IMG/VR virus record: IMGVR_UViG_3300032288_004643
Coordinates: 1 to 23,338 of that record
Direction: 5' to 3' (one strand)
Source: a virus
DNA: 23,338 bases
Position numbers and translations under genes: made by a program. How positions within the stretch are numbered: position 1 is the stretch's first letter; each line of letters opens with the position of its first letter. Positions 1 through 7,273 of this stretch are shown here, in pieces. Under the pieces are notes generated by a model. The model had not been told where the DNA came from and did no database searches. It saw only the letters and a program-made list of their open reading frames with translations.

Positions 1-4
1 AAAT

Positions 5-406
5 ATGGAAAATAAGAAGACAGGTTCAAGAACCAAGCACACTACTGAACAAATAAAGGCACTTTTCGTTGAGACATATCAAAAGAACCTATGTAATGTC
101 TCAAAGACCTGTAAGGCACTTAAAGTTGGTAGAACACAATACTATACTTGGATGAAAGATGATACATTTAAAGAAGCCATTGAGAACTCCGAAATACATC
201 AAGTAGAGTTTGTTGAAGATGCTTTATTAAAAAAGATTAAAGAAGGTTCTGATAGTTCTATTCAGTTTTATCTTAAAACAAAAGGTAAGAAATATGGCTA
301 CGGAACACAGATAGACCTTACAACCAATGGCGAGAGCATCAACAGCATAACCACTATCAAGCTGATAGAGATAAAAAAAGAAGACGACAATGGTAAGATT
401 GATTAA
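5..406 (+). CDS. terS: Small terminase subunit (TerS-like)
   Basis: Predicted 133-residue DNA-recognition subunit of the packaging motor, which would select phage DNA and hand it to the large terminase. The N-terminal half looks like a helix-turn-helix domain: residues about 17-50 hold a helix, a turn and the stretch VGRTQYYTWMKDD, of the kind seen in terminase small subunits and transposase-like HTH proteins. The segment SIQFYLKTKGKKYGYG near residues 85-100 is typical of small terminases of this type. Position supports the call, because the large terminase lies about 500 bases downstream in the same operon. The ATG is five bases from the window edge, so its promoter cannot be seen. The last 17 bases overlap the next gene. 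Family assignment rests on pattern and context only. Confidence 0.75.
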   Translation: MENKKTGSRTKHTTEQIKALFVETYQKNLCNVSKTCKALKVGRTQYYTWMKDDTFKEAIENSEIHQVEFVEDALLKKIKEGSDSSIQFYLKTKGKKYGYGTQIDLTTNGESINSITTIKLIEIKKEDDNGKID

Positions 407-659
407 AAACGAGCCAATAAGACATAACGGAGTTTATTATGACTTCACAATGCTAGACCAGAAAAAACTACAAAAGGTATATGACAACAATCCTTCGCTT
501 AGGCATTTTTTTGAAGCAGATGAAGAAGATATTCTTCCGAGCATAATAACAACTGATTTTGAAGAAGCATTGGCAAAGGTTGGCATACTTACATCGAGCA
601 TAACCAACAAAAGGTTGGCAGAACTAAAAAAAAGAAGAGAAGATGATAAGATTGATTAA
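390..659 (+). CDS. Uncharacterised 89-residue protein, paralog A
   Basis: Function not recognised. The first half shares the pattern NGxYYDFTxLDxxKLQxxYDN followed by PxLRHxFE with the next gene, so the two are clearly paralogs, while the second halves have diverged. It is acidic and Lys-rich and has no signal peptide or membrane segment. It overlaps the small terminase gene by 17 bases and the next paralog by another 17. These overlaps imply translational coupling within the packaging operon. The location between the two terminase subunits suggests a packaging-associated or neck role, but that is inference from position alone. Confidence 0.7.
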   Translation: MVRLIKNEPIRHNGVYYDFTMLDQKKLQKVYDNNPSLRHFFEADEEDILPSIITTDFEEALAKVGILTSSITNKRLAELKKRREDDKID

Positions 660-912
660 GAAGGAACCAGTAAGATATAACGGAATATACTACGACTTTA
701 CAGGACTGGACGAGCACAAACTGCAGAACATATACGACAACCACCCTCTACTGAGGCACCTGTTTGAGTTTATTGAAGAAGAGGTTGTTGTAAAAGACAA
801 GCTAGACGATTTTCTTACAAGGAACAAGCCAGAAGGAAAGACAGAAGAAGAGTTCTTCAACGACACGATCGAAGAGATAAAAAAATCAAAACCTATTAGA
901 AAGAAGAAATGA
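643..912 (+). CDS. Uncharacterised 89-residue protein, paralog B
   Basis: Tandem paralog of the preceding gene and also 89 residues long. The start MIRLIKKEPVRYNGIYYDF matches MVRLIKNEPIRHNGVYYDF of its neighbour. Similarity fades after about residue 43. The C-terminus is rich in Lys and Glu and ends in a basic tail (PIRKKK), which could bind DNA or an acidic partner. Its stop overlaps the start of the large terminase in an ATGA junction. No family was recognised. Retention of two diverged copies between TerS and TerL suggests each has some role, possibly as a heteromeric packaging accessory, but nothing in the sequence proves it. Confidence 0.7.
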   Translation: MIRLIKKEPVRYNGIYYDFTGLDEHKLQNIYDNHPLLRHLFEFIEEEVVVKDKLDDFLTRNKPEGKTEEEFFNDTIEEIKKSKPIRKKK

Positions 913-2081
913 GCGAACTCGTAATAAAGCACACCAATGTAATGACTAGGAACTATGAGGCCTTGATGGACGAAAAGATAAGATTTGTCGTAAATCAGGG
1001 CTCTACTAGATCCTCGAAGACCTATTCATTATGCCAGCTTGTTATAGTATATTGCCTGAACAATCCAAACAAGATAGTATCTATTGTTAGAAAGTCGTTT
1101 CCGTCTCTTAGGAGCACCGTAATGAGAGATATGATGGATATACTCGTCGAACTAAAGATATATCGAGAGAACAAGCACAACAAGACGGAAAACATATACT
1201 CTTTCGACAACGGAGCCAAGATAGAGTTCTTCTCTTTGGACGATCCTCAAAAGATAAGAGGTCGTAAGAGGGATGTTCTGTGGTGCAACGAAAGCAACGA
1301 ACTATCATTCGAGGACTTTAACCAGTTGAACTTCCGTACCAGCGAGAAGCTATTCTTCGATTTTAATCCAAGTGATAGCGAGCATTGGCTATACGACATA
1401 TTGGAGAAGGAAGACGCGGTTCTTATTCACAGCACCTACAAGGACAATACATTCTTGCCAGCATCTCTCGTAAAGGAGATTGAGGACCTGATAAATGTAG
1501 ACCAAGACTACTACAACATATACGCACTTGGTCTTCCGAGCAAGTCGAACCACACCATATTCAACCATCAAAAGCCATACGCGGAGGAACTAAAAGGATA
1601 CGACGATGTTGTATACGGGCTCGACTTTGGGTTCCAGCATCCAACCGCCCTGATCCAATGCTCGTTCAAAGAAGACATAGTGTTCGTAAAGGAGATAATA
1701 TACGAGAGCTATCTGACTACGGAGGACCTCATAAACAAGATGAGGATGCTTGGCATACCAAAATCATTGAAGATAGTGTGCGACTATGCCAGACCAGAGA
1801 TAATAGAGGAACTTAGAAGAGAGGGATACAACTGCCACAACGCGGTAAAGAATGTAAAGGAAGGGATAGACGCGGTAAAATCATACAAGCTATTCTACCA
1901 CCATGAAAGCACCAACATCGCGAAGGAGTTTAGAAACTACAAATGGAAGGTCATTGGAGAAAGAATACAGGACGAACCAGTAAAGTTATGGGACGACGCG
2001 ATGGACGCGATAAGATATGCCGTTCTGGACCACAAGAAAAACACGAGGAGATCTGGCGGAGTAGAGTTCATTTCCTTTTAA
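909..2081 (+). CDS. terL: Large terminase subunit (ATPase and nuclease)
   Basis: Packaging motor that pumps DNA into the prohead and cuts it. The 390-residue length is normal for a Terminase_3/PBSX-type large subunit. Visible motifs run in order. The Walker A-like P-loop is GSTRSSKT at residues 31-38, and Walker B is DVLWCNE at 122-128 with catalytic Glu128. A coupling-type segment DFNPSD lies at 151-156. The RNase H-like nuclease acidic residues are Asp239 in YGLDFG, Asp292 in VCDYA, and Asp363/Asp366 in DDAMDAIRYA. All expected catalytic residues are present, so the protein appears intact. It overlaps the preceding gene by four bases, and the 40-nt repeat begins at its stop codon. Confidence 0.95.
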   Translation: MSELVIKHTNVMTRNYEALMDEKIRFVVNQGSTRSSKTYSLCQLVIVYCLNNPNKIVSIVRKSFPSLRSTVMRDMMDILVELKIYRENKHNKTENIYSFDNGAKIEFFSLDDPQKIRGRKRDVLWCNESNELSFEDFNQLNFRTSEKLFFDFNPSDSEHWLYDILEKEDAVLIHSTYKDNTFLPASLVKEIEDLINVDQDYYNIYALGLPSKSNHTIFNHQKPYAEELKGYDDVVYGLDFGFQHPTALIQCSFKEDIVFVKEIIYESYLTTEDLINKMRMLGIPKSLKIVCDYARPEIIEELRREGYNCHNAVKNVKEGIDAVKSYKLFYHHESTNIAKEFRNYKWKVIGERIQDEPVKLWDDAMDAIRYAVLDHKKNTRRSGGVEFISF

Positions 2082-2119
2082 AGTAGGAAACAGATAGATG
2101 ATATATATTATATTATTAT
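2080..2119 (+). repeat. 40-nt intergenic direct repeat, copy 1
   Basis: Forty bases beginning AAAGTAGGAAACAGATAGAT and continuing into an AT-rich stretch are identical to 10385-10424. After the exact match both copies continue with imperfect TAT/TTA repeats and then share CCCACCACA (2136-2144 here). Both copies follow the stop codon of a large gene and precede a new transcription block. This looks like a conserved regulatory or recombination element. Its function is unknown. Confidence 0.85.
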
Positions 2120-2221
2120 ATTATTGTTGTTCTTGCCCACCACAATCCTAATGTAGCGCGACACCAAGGAGCACGCGTTCCAAACAATCCAAGAGCGAGA
2201 CTGAATATAAATATATACAAT
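2082..2221 (+). promoter_or_regulatory. Intergenic region upstream of the sigma-like gene
   Basis: This 140-base gap holds the repeat copy and its CCCACCACA extension. It also has a possible weak hairpin (CGCG arms near 2157 and 2183). The AT-rich box TATAAATA lies at 2206-2213, eight bases before the ATG at 2222, and its sequence equals the T4 late-promoter consensus. No intrinsic terminator with a T tract is visible after the large terminase, so read-through into the next gene is possible. The promoter call is inference. Confidence 0.4.
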
Positions 2222-2839
2222 ATGACAAACAAACAATATAGAGAACTTATAGGAGATTTTTTGACAAAAAGATATAGTTTTATATACGAGTGCGCCACCA
2301 ACATCCTTAAAAACAAAAAGACAGAGGCAGGAGACTTGGTAAGCGAACTCGCAATCTTCCTATACGAAAACAAGGACAAACTTGAACCCTACATAGACAT
2401 AAAGATGCTTGAAGGATTTTCGGTAAGCTGGATGAGAATACAGGGCCAGTACGACAACACTCCGTTCAGCAAGAAGATGAACATAAACAAAAGGCACGAA
2501 GACATAGGAGACGAAGCGATAATAGAAAAGATGGAGCACATGGACGAGATTGACTTCGACCACATAAACGATGACGAGTATATAAAGGATCTTCGAACAA
2601 TCTATACGGAAGACCAGATAAGAAGCATATTGAAGATACACGACATCTATCCAAACCTATCGAAGATAAACAAAGTCCTGTTCGACGCATACTTTTTAAA
2701 GGGACTATCATACGACAAGATCAAAGACCAATATACCTTTTTTAGAACCAAGAACGGAAAGAAGGTATACTACAAATCAAAAAAATCCATCTACAACCTA
2801 ATGATAGAACTAAAAAACGAAATCAAAAGAAACCTATGA
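2222..2839 (+). CDS. Sigma-factor-like protein (putative late transcription factor)
   Basis: A 205-residue soluble protein that resembles small phage-encoded sigma-70-type factors. Residues about 10-80 form a helical stretch including AGDLVSELAIFLYENKDK and a later Trp-containing FSVSWMRIQ, reminiscent of sigma region 2. Residues about 160-205 (FLKGLSYDKIKDQY, then KSKKSIYNLMIELKNEI) read as a region 4-like helix-turn-helix. The middle is very acidic. If correct, it would direct host RNA polymerase to phage late promoters, and the window holds a recurring promoter-like box (TATATTTA). It overlaps the next gene by four bases. The similarity is weak, and another HTH regulator is possible. Confidence 0.55.
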   Translation: MTNKQYRELIGDFLTKRYSFIYECATNILKNKKTEAGDLVSELAIFLYENKDKLEPYIDIKMLEGFSVSWMRIQGQYDNTPFSKKMNINKRHEDIGDEAIIEKMEHMDEIDFDHINDDEYIKDLRTIYTEDQIRSILKIHDIYPNLSKINKVLFDAYFLKGLSYDKIKDQYTFFRTKNGKKVYYKSKKSIYNLMIELKNEIKRNL

Positions 2840-3093
2840 TATACATACTCGCACTAGCATGCTTTAATGTTCTTTTTATCGTCGCTGAACCAATCATTAT
2901 CATAAAGAGAGCCATTGGGTTCAAAGAAGAAGACTTCGACCAATACAGGCCATCAAAACGCTTCATTCACAAACTTCTCCATTGCTGCCTATGTAGCGGA
3001 TTTTGGATCAGCCTAATCATATCTCACAATATATTCATAGCGGCGATCGCGTCGGTCCTGGGAGAATATATATACAAAAAAACAATAGAATAA
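2836..3093 (+). CDS. Small membrane protein with CxxC-GFW motif
   Basis: An 85-residue integral membrane protein. The first hydrophobic segment spans about residues 1-24 (ILALACFNVLFIVAEPIIII). A basic linker follows, then CCLCSGFWISLI near residues 50-61 and a second hydrophobic segment to about residue 77. The pattern Cys-x-x-Cys-x-G-F-W at the edge of a membrane helix recalls the DUF1360-type family of small phage and bacterial membrane proteins, whose role I do not know. It sits between the sigma-like gene and a small CxxC protein. A lysis or superinfection-exclusion role is conceivable, but there is no specific evidence. It overlaps its upstream neighbour by ATGA and its downstream neighbour by TAATG. 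Confidence 0.75.
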   Translation: MIYILALACFNVLFIVAEPIIIIKRAIGFKEEDFDQYRPSKRFIHKLLHCCLCSGFWISLIISHNIFIAAIASVLGEYIYKKTIE

Positions 3094-3290
3094 TGGAAAA
3101 AGAACTAAACGAACTAATGCTGGCACTGGAAGGAAAGGACAAAATCTTGGCAGAACAGACACGCCTACTATACAGACTGAACAACCACTACTATCCGGAC
3201 CTAAAGGAACACAACATGGGATGCGCGTCCTGCCGAGAAAGAATATACAAAAGGATGAAGCAGCACTGGTTGATGAACAAAAACAAATAA
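3093..3290 (+). CDS. Small CxxC-containing protein
   Basis: A 65-residue soluble protein starting at the ATG that overlaps the previous stop by one base. This start is preferred over a further-upstream non-ATG option in the same frame because of the overlap. Residues 1-40 look helical and may form a coiled coil. A single CASC pair follows at about residues 44-47, within a basic stretch ending in Lys/Asn. One CxxC is not enough for a zinc site in a monomer, but a dimer could hold one. No family was recognised. It is co-transcribed with the CxxC membrane protein, which suggests a shared function. Confidence 0.65.
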   Translation: MEKELNELMLALEGKDKILAEQTRLLYRLNNHYYPDLKEHNMGCASCRERIYKRMKQHWLMNKNK

Positions 3291-3299
3291 ATAAAAAAA

Positions 3300-3307
3300 T
3301 ATATTTA
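3300..3307 (+). promoter_or_regulatory. TATATTTA box 1, upstream of the tail chaperone gene
   Basis: The octamer lies four bases before the ATG at 3312. It is one of five exact copies in the window, all upstream of genes. With a typical -10 to start distance the transcript would begin at or next to the ATG, making it leaderless. No clear -33/-35 element was seen. It resembles the Bacteroidota -7 consensus TAnnTTTG except for the last base. Confidence 0.45.
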
Positions 3308-3311
3308 GAAT

Positions 3312-3956
3312 ATGAAGACCTGGAAAGACATAACACTGAGACAAGCAATAGAAATAGACCAGCTTGGAGAGATGGACGAGGTAGACCTTATCATAAACCA
3401 GATGGCGATAATAAGAGATACTACGACAGACGCGATAGAGGCACTATCTCCATTGGAGTTTGCCAAGTTTGTCGAAGAATACAAGTTTATGGGAGACATT
3501 CCTAAGCCAAAGCATATAAAATCGTTCAAAAAGAACGGAAAGCTATACCAGATGACGGAACTTCAAGAGATAAACCTAGCGCAGATGGTAGACATTGAAG
3601 AATACTATACCGCAGGATTTTTAAAGAACGCGCACAAGATACTTTCGGTTCTATACTTGCCGGTAAAGACGAAGAACATTATCACGAGAAAGATAGAGTT
3701 GGAAGAATACAAGCCAGATCCTAAAAGAGAAGAGATGTTCTTGGATATGGATATGGAGTTTGTTTGGCAGAACCTGATTTTTTTTTGGAATATCGGTCAG
3801 ATTTATATAAAAGGTTTGACGGACTATTCGGAGGATCAAGTGAAGACGGCGATGGAGGAGTTGAAGTCGGCGACAAGCCTGGACGAAGAAGCTTCGAAGA
3901 CAGACAAGCAGAGCAAGCCGAAGAACGACAAAGAAAGTGGAACTGGGTTGGAATAA
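3312..3956 (+). CDS. Tail assembly chaperone, short form (gpG-like)
   Basis: A 214-residue protein of the kind that binds the tape measure during long-tail assembly. It has a helical N-terminal body (residues about 1-155), starting with TWKDITLRQAIEID and containing repeated acidic and hydrophobic helices. After the shift site it ends in a charged, Lys/Glu-rich disordered tail. The assignment rests mainly on architecture. A run of nine T residues at 3778-3786 lies just where a second frame opens, and that frame supplies a C-terminal domain typical of gpGT-type products. It is followed by tail-terminator-like and gp10-like genes, which fits a tail operon. The ATG at 3312 lies just after a TATATTTA box. 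Confidence 0.65.
   Translation: MKTWKDITLRQAIEIDQLGEMDEVDLIINQMAIIRDTTTDAIEALSPLEFAKFVEEYKFMGDIPKPKHIKSFKKNGKLYQMTELQEINLAQMVDIEEYYTAGFLKNAHKILSVLYLPVKTKNIITRKIELEEYKPDPKREEMFLDMDMEFVWQNLIFFWNIGQIYIKGLTDYSEDQVKTAMEELKSATSLDEEASKTDKQSKPKNDKESGTGLE
3778..3786 (+). other. Probable -1 frameshift slippery run (nine T)
   Basis: In the zero frame the run reads ATT TTT TTT TGG. A heptamer T TTT TTT (3779-3785) satisfies the X XXY YYZ rule for tandem -1 slippage. After the shift, reading resumes as TTG GAA TAT and stays open to 4069. The -1 frame is open only from 3725 and contains no ATG before the run. I did not identify a convincing stimulatory stem-loop downstream. Confidence 0.7.
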
Positions 3957-4069
3957 TATACGACCTATGTAGAGGAGACATAACAAAGACGGAAGCAATA
4001 CTAGAAAAGACCTTTACGGAATGCCTGATATGGCTATCATACGAAAAGGAGATGAACATAAAAAAATAA
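3785..4069 (+). CDS. Frameshift extension of the tail assembly chaperone (gpGT-like T domain)
   Basis: Ninety-four residues expected to be fused to residues 1-158 of the chaperone by -1 slippage, giving a product of about 252 residues. The extension has an acidic Gly/Asp/Glu-rich linker. A conserved-looking end follows: WNWVGIIYDLCRGDITKTEA, then ILEKTFTECLIWLSYEKE. In lambda-like phages the long form bridges the tape measure and tail tube subunits. Independent translation is unlikely, because the only in-frame starts before the domain are TTG or other weak codons. The region 3786-3956 is thus dual-coding, with both frames protein-like. It ends seven bases before the next ATG. Confidence 0.68.
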   Translation: MEYRSDLYKRFDGLFGGSSEDGDGGVEVGDKPGRRSFEDRQAEQAEERQRKWNWVGIIYDLCRGDITKTEAILEKTFTECLIWLSYEKEMNIKK

Positions 4070-4075
4070 AAGAAA

Positions 4076-4513
4076 ATGAGTTTTACTTACAACCAGATTA
4101 TCAAATACTTCGGAGACATCGCGGCGGCGCATCCATTCATAAACAGGTTTGGATCGGGCGACATATCCGACATCGACAGCATTTCTGACGATTATGGGCT
4201 ATTTCCTATTCTATGGGTGGTTCCTCAATCGGTAAACATTGGAGAGAACACGCTGACCTACAAGTTCAGGTTTATGGTCTTCGACATAGACAACACGGAC
4301 GACAGCCATCAACAAGAGATTTTATCGGATACTCTATCTACCTTTTTGGATGTCGTAAAGACATTCATAAACATAGACCCGTCGGTGGATATAGAATACA
4401 ACAACGAAGCGTATCCATTTACGGAAAGGTTCACGGACTATCTTTGCGGATGGTACGGAGACCTATCCATAATAACGGACCTAAACAACAACCCTTGCGA
4501 CATACCTGAATAA
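4076..4513 (+). CDS. Tail terminator / head-tail joining-like protein
   Basis: A 145-residue protein with a pattern I associate with a conserved gene of Bacteroidota phages: an early aromatic-rich segment with HPFINRFGSGDISDID, a central beta-strand FRFMVFDID, then a helix LSDTLSTFLDVVKTF. After that come PFTERFTDYLCGW and a C-terminal NPCDIPE. In long-tailed phages the slot before or after a gp10-like gene normally encodes the tail terminator that caps the tube and joins it to the head. It overlaps the next gene by one base (TAATG). The function is inferred from position and fold-like pattern rather than a catalytic motif. Confidence 0.55.
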   Translation: MSFTYNQIIKYFGDIAAAHPFINRFGSGDISDIDSISDDYGLFPILWVVPQSVNIGENTLTYKFRFMVFDIDNTDDSHQQEILSDTLSTFLDVVKTFINIDPSVDIEYNNEAYPFTERFTDYLCGWYGDLSIITDLNNNPCDIPE

Positions 4514-4974
4514 TGGCAGAGATAAAAGTAGAGAAGACCTTAGAACAGCTAGGGTGGCAGATAGTAAAGGAGATGAAGGCCTTAATAAAGATGAATGGCT
4601 CGTTCGCATCAGGAGAGCTATACAACTCCGTAAAGAGCAAGGCGTTCAAGGACCAGAACAATGTATATCATCTAGAGATAGACTATATCTACTATGGTCT
4701 TTTCGTAGACAAAGGAACAAAGCCAGGACACATGCCAAACATAAATAGCATTAGAGAATGGTGCCGACTAAAAGGCATATCGCAAGACGCGGCGTTCTTT
4801 ATCGCAAGAAACATATTCAGGAACGGAACAAAGGCAAGACCATTCACAACTCCTTTTAGCAGAGACAGCAAGGTCATAAACGACATAATAAAGGAGATGG
4901 GCAAAGAGTTCGCGAACGACGCGGAAAGACAGATAATGAGAGACGCAAAATACTTCAAAGGAAGAATAAAATAA
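4513..4974 (+). CDS. HK97 gp10-like neck / tail-completion protein
   Basis: A 153-residue protein with features of the HK97 gp10-like family: ASGELYNSVKSK near residues 32-43, a beta-hairpin IDYIYYGLFVDKGTKPG near 56-72, and a GTKARPFTTPF motif near 110-120. The family contributes to the connector or tail-completion complex joining head and tail. Helices in the first 25 residues and the Arg/Lys-rich end are consistent with it. The length is normal. It is translationally coupled to the previous gene. The next gene starts 11 bases later after an A-rich leader. Confidence 0.72.
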   Translation: MAEIKVEKTLEQLGWQIVKEMKALIKMNGSFASGELYNSVKSKAFKDQNNVYHLEIDYIYYGLFVDKGTKPGHMPNINSIREWCRLKGISQDAAFFIARNIFRNGTKARPFTTPFSRDSKVINDIIKEMGKEFANDAERQIMRDAKYFKGRIK

Positions 4975-4984
4975 AATAAAAGAG

Positions 4985-7258
4985 ATGAGCATAACAATCC
5001 TATCAAGACCATATGACGACCTAGGTCCAGTATTGCCTAAACTGAACCCAGTATACAACGGGTTAGGGTTCGCGGTAACAAGCAACAAGAACAAATCCGC
5101 CAACTTCAAGTATGTTGCGGAGATATTCGTAAACGGAGGAAAAGTCGGACAGCTATCGCACAATCCGGACATATCGAACAACAACATTGGTATATTCGAC
5201 ATTGGAAGAATAGTTGAAAACTTCGTATCCTACAACCTAAACTGGAACAACACGACACTGGCAAAGGCGCCAAACAGCCTTGTTGGATACCATGTAGAGT
5301 TTGGAGAAGAGTTTTCAAGAGTTGGAGATGTAAAGAGCGTACAGAGCGGACTGGGAGGACTGGTTAGAATAGAGACTACGGTTCCTCACAACCTAGAAGA
5401 CGGATCCAGAGTTCTTATACAGGGTTCCTTGATTGAGGCGTACAACGGATACAAAACCATAAAGTACAACTCGATAACATCGTTCCTTCTTATTGGAAGC
5501 ACATTCACATCTTCGAACATAGGAGGCAATATGTACTTTCTATCAGGAGAGCCAATAAACCAGTTTTTGAGCTATATTGGAGCAGATGGACAGAACTATG
5601 TAAGAATAAAGACAAAAGGAAACACCTCCTTCCAGATTGGAAACACGATAAACATACAACTAGATAGTACTTCTTGGGTATCTTGGCTTACGAACTACCA
5701 AAACATGGATTGGACCATCGTAAAGATGACCATATCCACGACATATAGCTATTTAGACACGAACATTCCTTGGCAAGGCAGTGTTCCGAGCACCTATACA
5801 GGATCGGTCGTATCGAGAAACAACTTCTTCGTAAGAAACTCCATATCCACAAAGAACGACAAAGCGATGGCGTTCAATGGAGTAGAGCAATACGATACTT
5901 GGCTTGATTGGAACCCTACGCCATATATGCTGACATCTGCCACAGGAAAGTTCCTTACGAAGAGACCAAGAAAGGACATAAGCGTTTGCTATACGGACTA
6001 TATGGTTCTATCGCAGTTTGGAAGAACAAACTTTACTGGCTCTACCACGCCAGACCAGACATACTATGTTGTGGAGACTTGGTCAGTTCCGCCATCGCCG
6101 AGGGGAATAGTCAGTATCGGAAATAGCGCGTTCGGCATGTATGTAGTTATGGACGGATTGGTTCAGGCAGATTGGACGGCAGGTTCCTATATTAGGATTG
6201 ATGGGTTCTATACTTCTGGACCAAACAAGATAGCGATATATACCGAATGCCGAATAGCATCGACGAACACTGCGGCAGGACAGACAATAGTATCATTGAT
6301 AAATGGGGATGGAACGCCACCAAACTGGTACAACACATCAACAGGAGCGTTCGTCTTTTCTGGATACGACGCGGCGATGTATATAAACATACCAGCAAAT
6401 CCTTGGACGATAACAGGCATCAAGAAGGTAAAATACAACAAAGTTCTCGCGTTGACTGACAGAAACGAAGGACCTGCTGGACCAAAGAACCTAAGCTATG
6501 CCGAGATAAACGACAAGACTTGCTATAAGTATTTTGTCTATCATGTAAAGTACGATCCGTTGACGGCAGACCAGTGGTGGGTATGGCAAAAGAGAAGCGA
6601 GACATTCACATTCAACATAGATTGTTCTTGTAGCAAGTTCAAAAAATACACTCTTATGTGGCTGAACGATTTGGGCGGATGGGATTTCTACTATTTCAAC
6701 CTAAAGTCGGACATAGAAAGAGAGATAGAAAGAACGCAGTTCCACAAGCATTTAAAGTCATACAAAAGCGTTGGTTCTACTGGATACAAATACACTCAAG
6801 GAGAAAGAGGAAGAACCACCTACAACACGACATCTATCGATAGCTTTACGGTAAGAACCAACTATCTATCAAGAGAGGAGCTTGAATGGATGAGCAACCT
6901 TATGGAAAGTCCGGAAGTATATTGGATAAACAACACGAAAAACTTGCTAGGACAGGATACTGACAAGATAATACCAGTAAACATAACGAATGGTTCTTTC
7001 GACCTATTTAACAAGACCAATGTGAACAGCGACACCGGAACTTTATATATATATGAGTTCACATTCCAATCCGCACTAAACAGAGGAGTACAGAGAGGCG
7101 GCGCGACATCGTTGCCAAGCGGATCATCAGGACCAGTTGTGGTAAATCCAACAACTCCGCCAAATGGACCATGGTTGAACAAATATGGATGGTCTTATGC
7201 CGACTGGAAAGTACAGAGAGACCAGTTTTCGTCATATACCACATCATTTTACGAATAA
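4985..7258 (+). CDS. Large tail protein of Bacteroidota-phage type
   Basis: A 757-residue structural protein, probably in the distal tail. The N-terminal segment (residues 16-75: LPKLNPVYNGLGFAVTS, then FKYVAEIFVNG and GIFDIGRIV) matches a pattern I recall from tail genes of Bacteroidota phages. Residues about 126-184 form a beta-rich repeat domain (TTVPHNLEDGSRVLIQG, then AYNGYKTI) of the sort found in many phage fibres. The C-terminal third has WLNDLGGWDFYYFNL and EELEWMSNLMESPEVYWI, also typical of this gene. No membrane segment or catalytic motif is seen. It precedes a tail-tip-like gene by 15 bases, so the two are probably assembled together. The exact role is unknown. Confidence 0.6.
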   Translation: MSITILSRPYDDLGPVLPKLNPVYNGLGFAVTSNKNKSANFKYVAEIFVNGGKVGQLSHNPDISNNNIGIFDIGRIVENFVSYNLNWNNTTLAKAPNSLVGYHVEFGEEFSRVGDVKSVQSGLGGLVRIETTVPHNLEDGSRVLIQGSLIEAYNGYKTIKYNSITSFLLIGSTFTSSNIGGNMYFLSGEPINQFLSYIGADGQNYVRIKTKGNTSFQIGNTINIQLDSTSWVSWLTNYQNMDWTIVKMTISTTYSYLDTNIPWQGSVPSTYTGSVVSRNNFFVRNSISTKNDKAMAFNGVEQYDTWLDWNPTPYMLTSATGKFLTKRPRKDISVCYTDYMVLSQFGRTNFTGSTTPDQTYYVVETWSVPPSPRGIVSIGNSAFGMYVVMDGLVQADWTAGSYIRIDGFYTSGPNKIAIYTECRIASTNTAAGQTIVSLINGDGTPPNWYNTSTGAFVFSGYDAAMYINIPANPWTITGIKKVKYNKVLALTDRNEGPAGPKNLSYAEINDKTCYKYFVYHVKYDPLTADQWWVWQKRSETFTFNIDCSCSKFKKYTLMWLNDLGGWDFYYFNLKSDIEREIERTQFHKHLKSYKSVGSTGYKYTQGERGRTTYNTTSIDSFTVRTNYLSREELEWMSNLMESPEVYWINNTKNLLGQDTDKIIPVNITNGSFDLFNKTNVNSDTGTLYIYEFTFQSALNRGVQRGGATSLPSGSSGPVVVNPTTPPNGPWLNKYGWSYADWKVQRDQFSSYTTSFYE

Positions 7259-7273
7259 AAAAAAAGATAGAAA

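Noticed and set aside
2098-2151. A 17-codon leader-peptide-like ORF in each repeat copy (2098-2151 and 10403-10456), both starting MIYIILL.
   Set aside because: The two have equal length, but the shared CCCACCACA block falls in different reading frames relative to the ATG. The nucleotides, not the peptide, therefore appear conserved, and the similarity comes from simple TTA/TAT repeats.
3764-4069. Independent gene starting at a TTG at 3764.
   Set aside because: There is no ATG in this frame before the last few codons and it overlaps the chaperone deeply. The nine-T slip site explains expression better.
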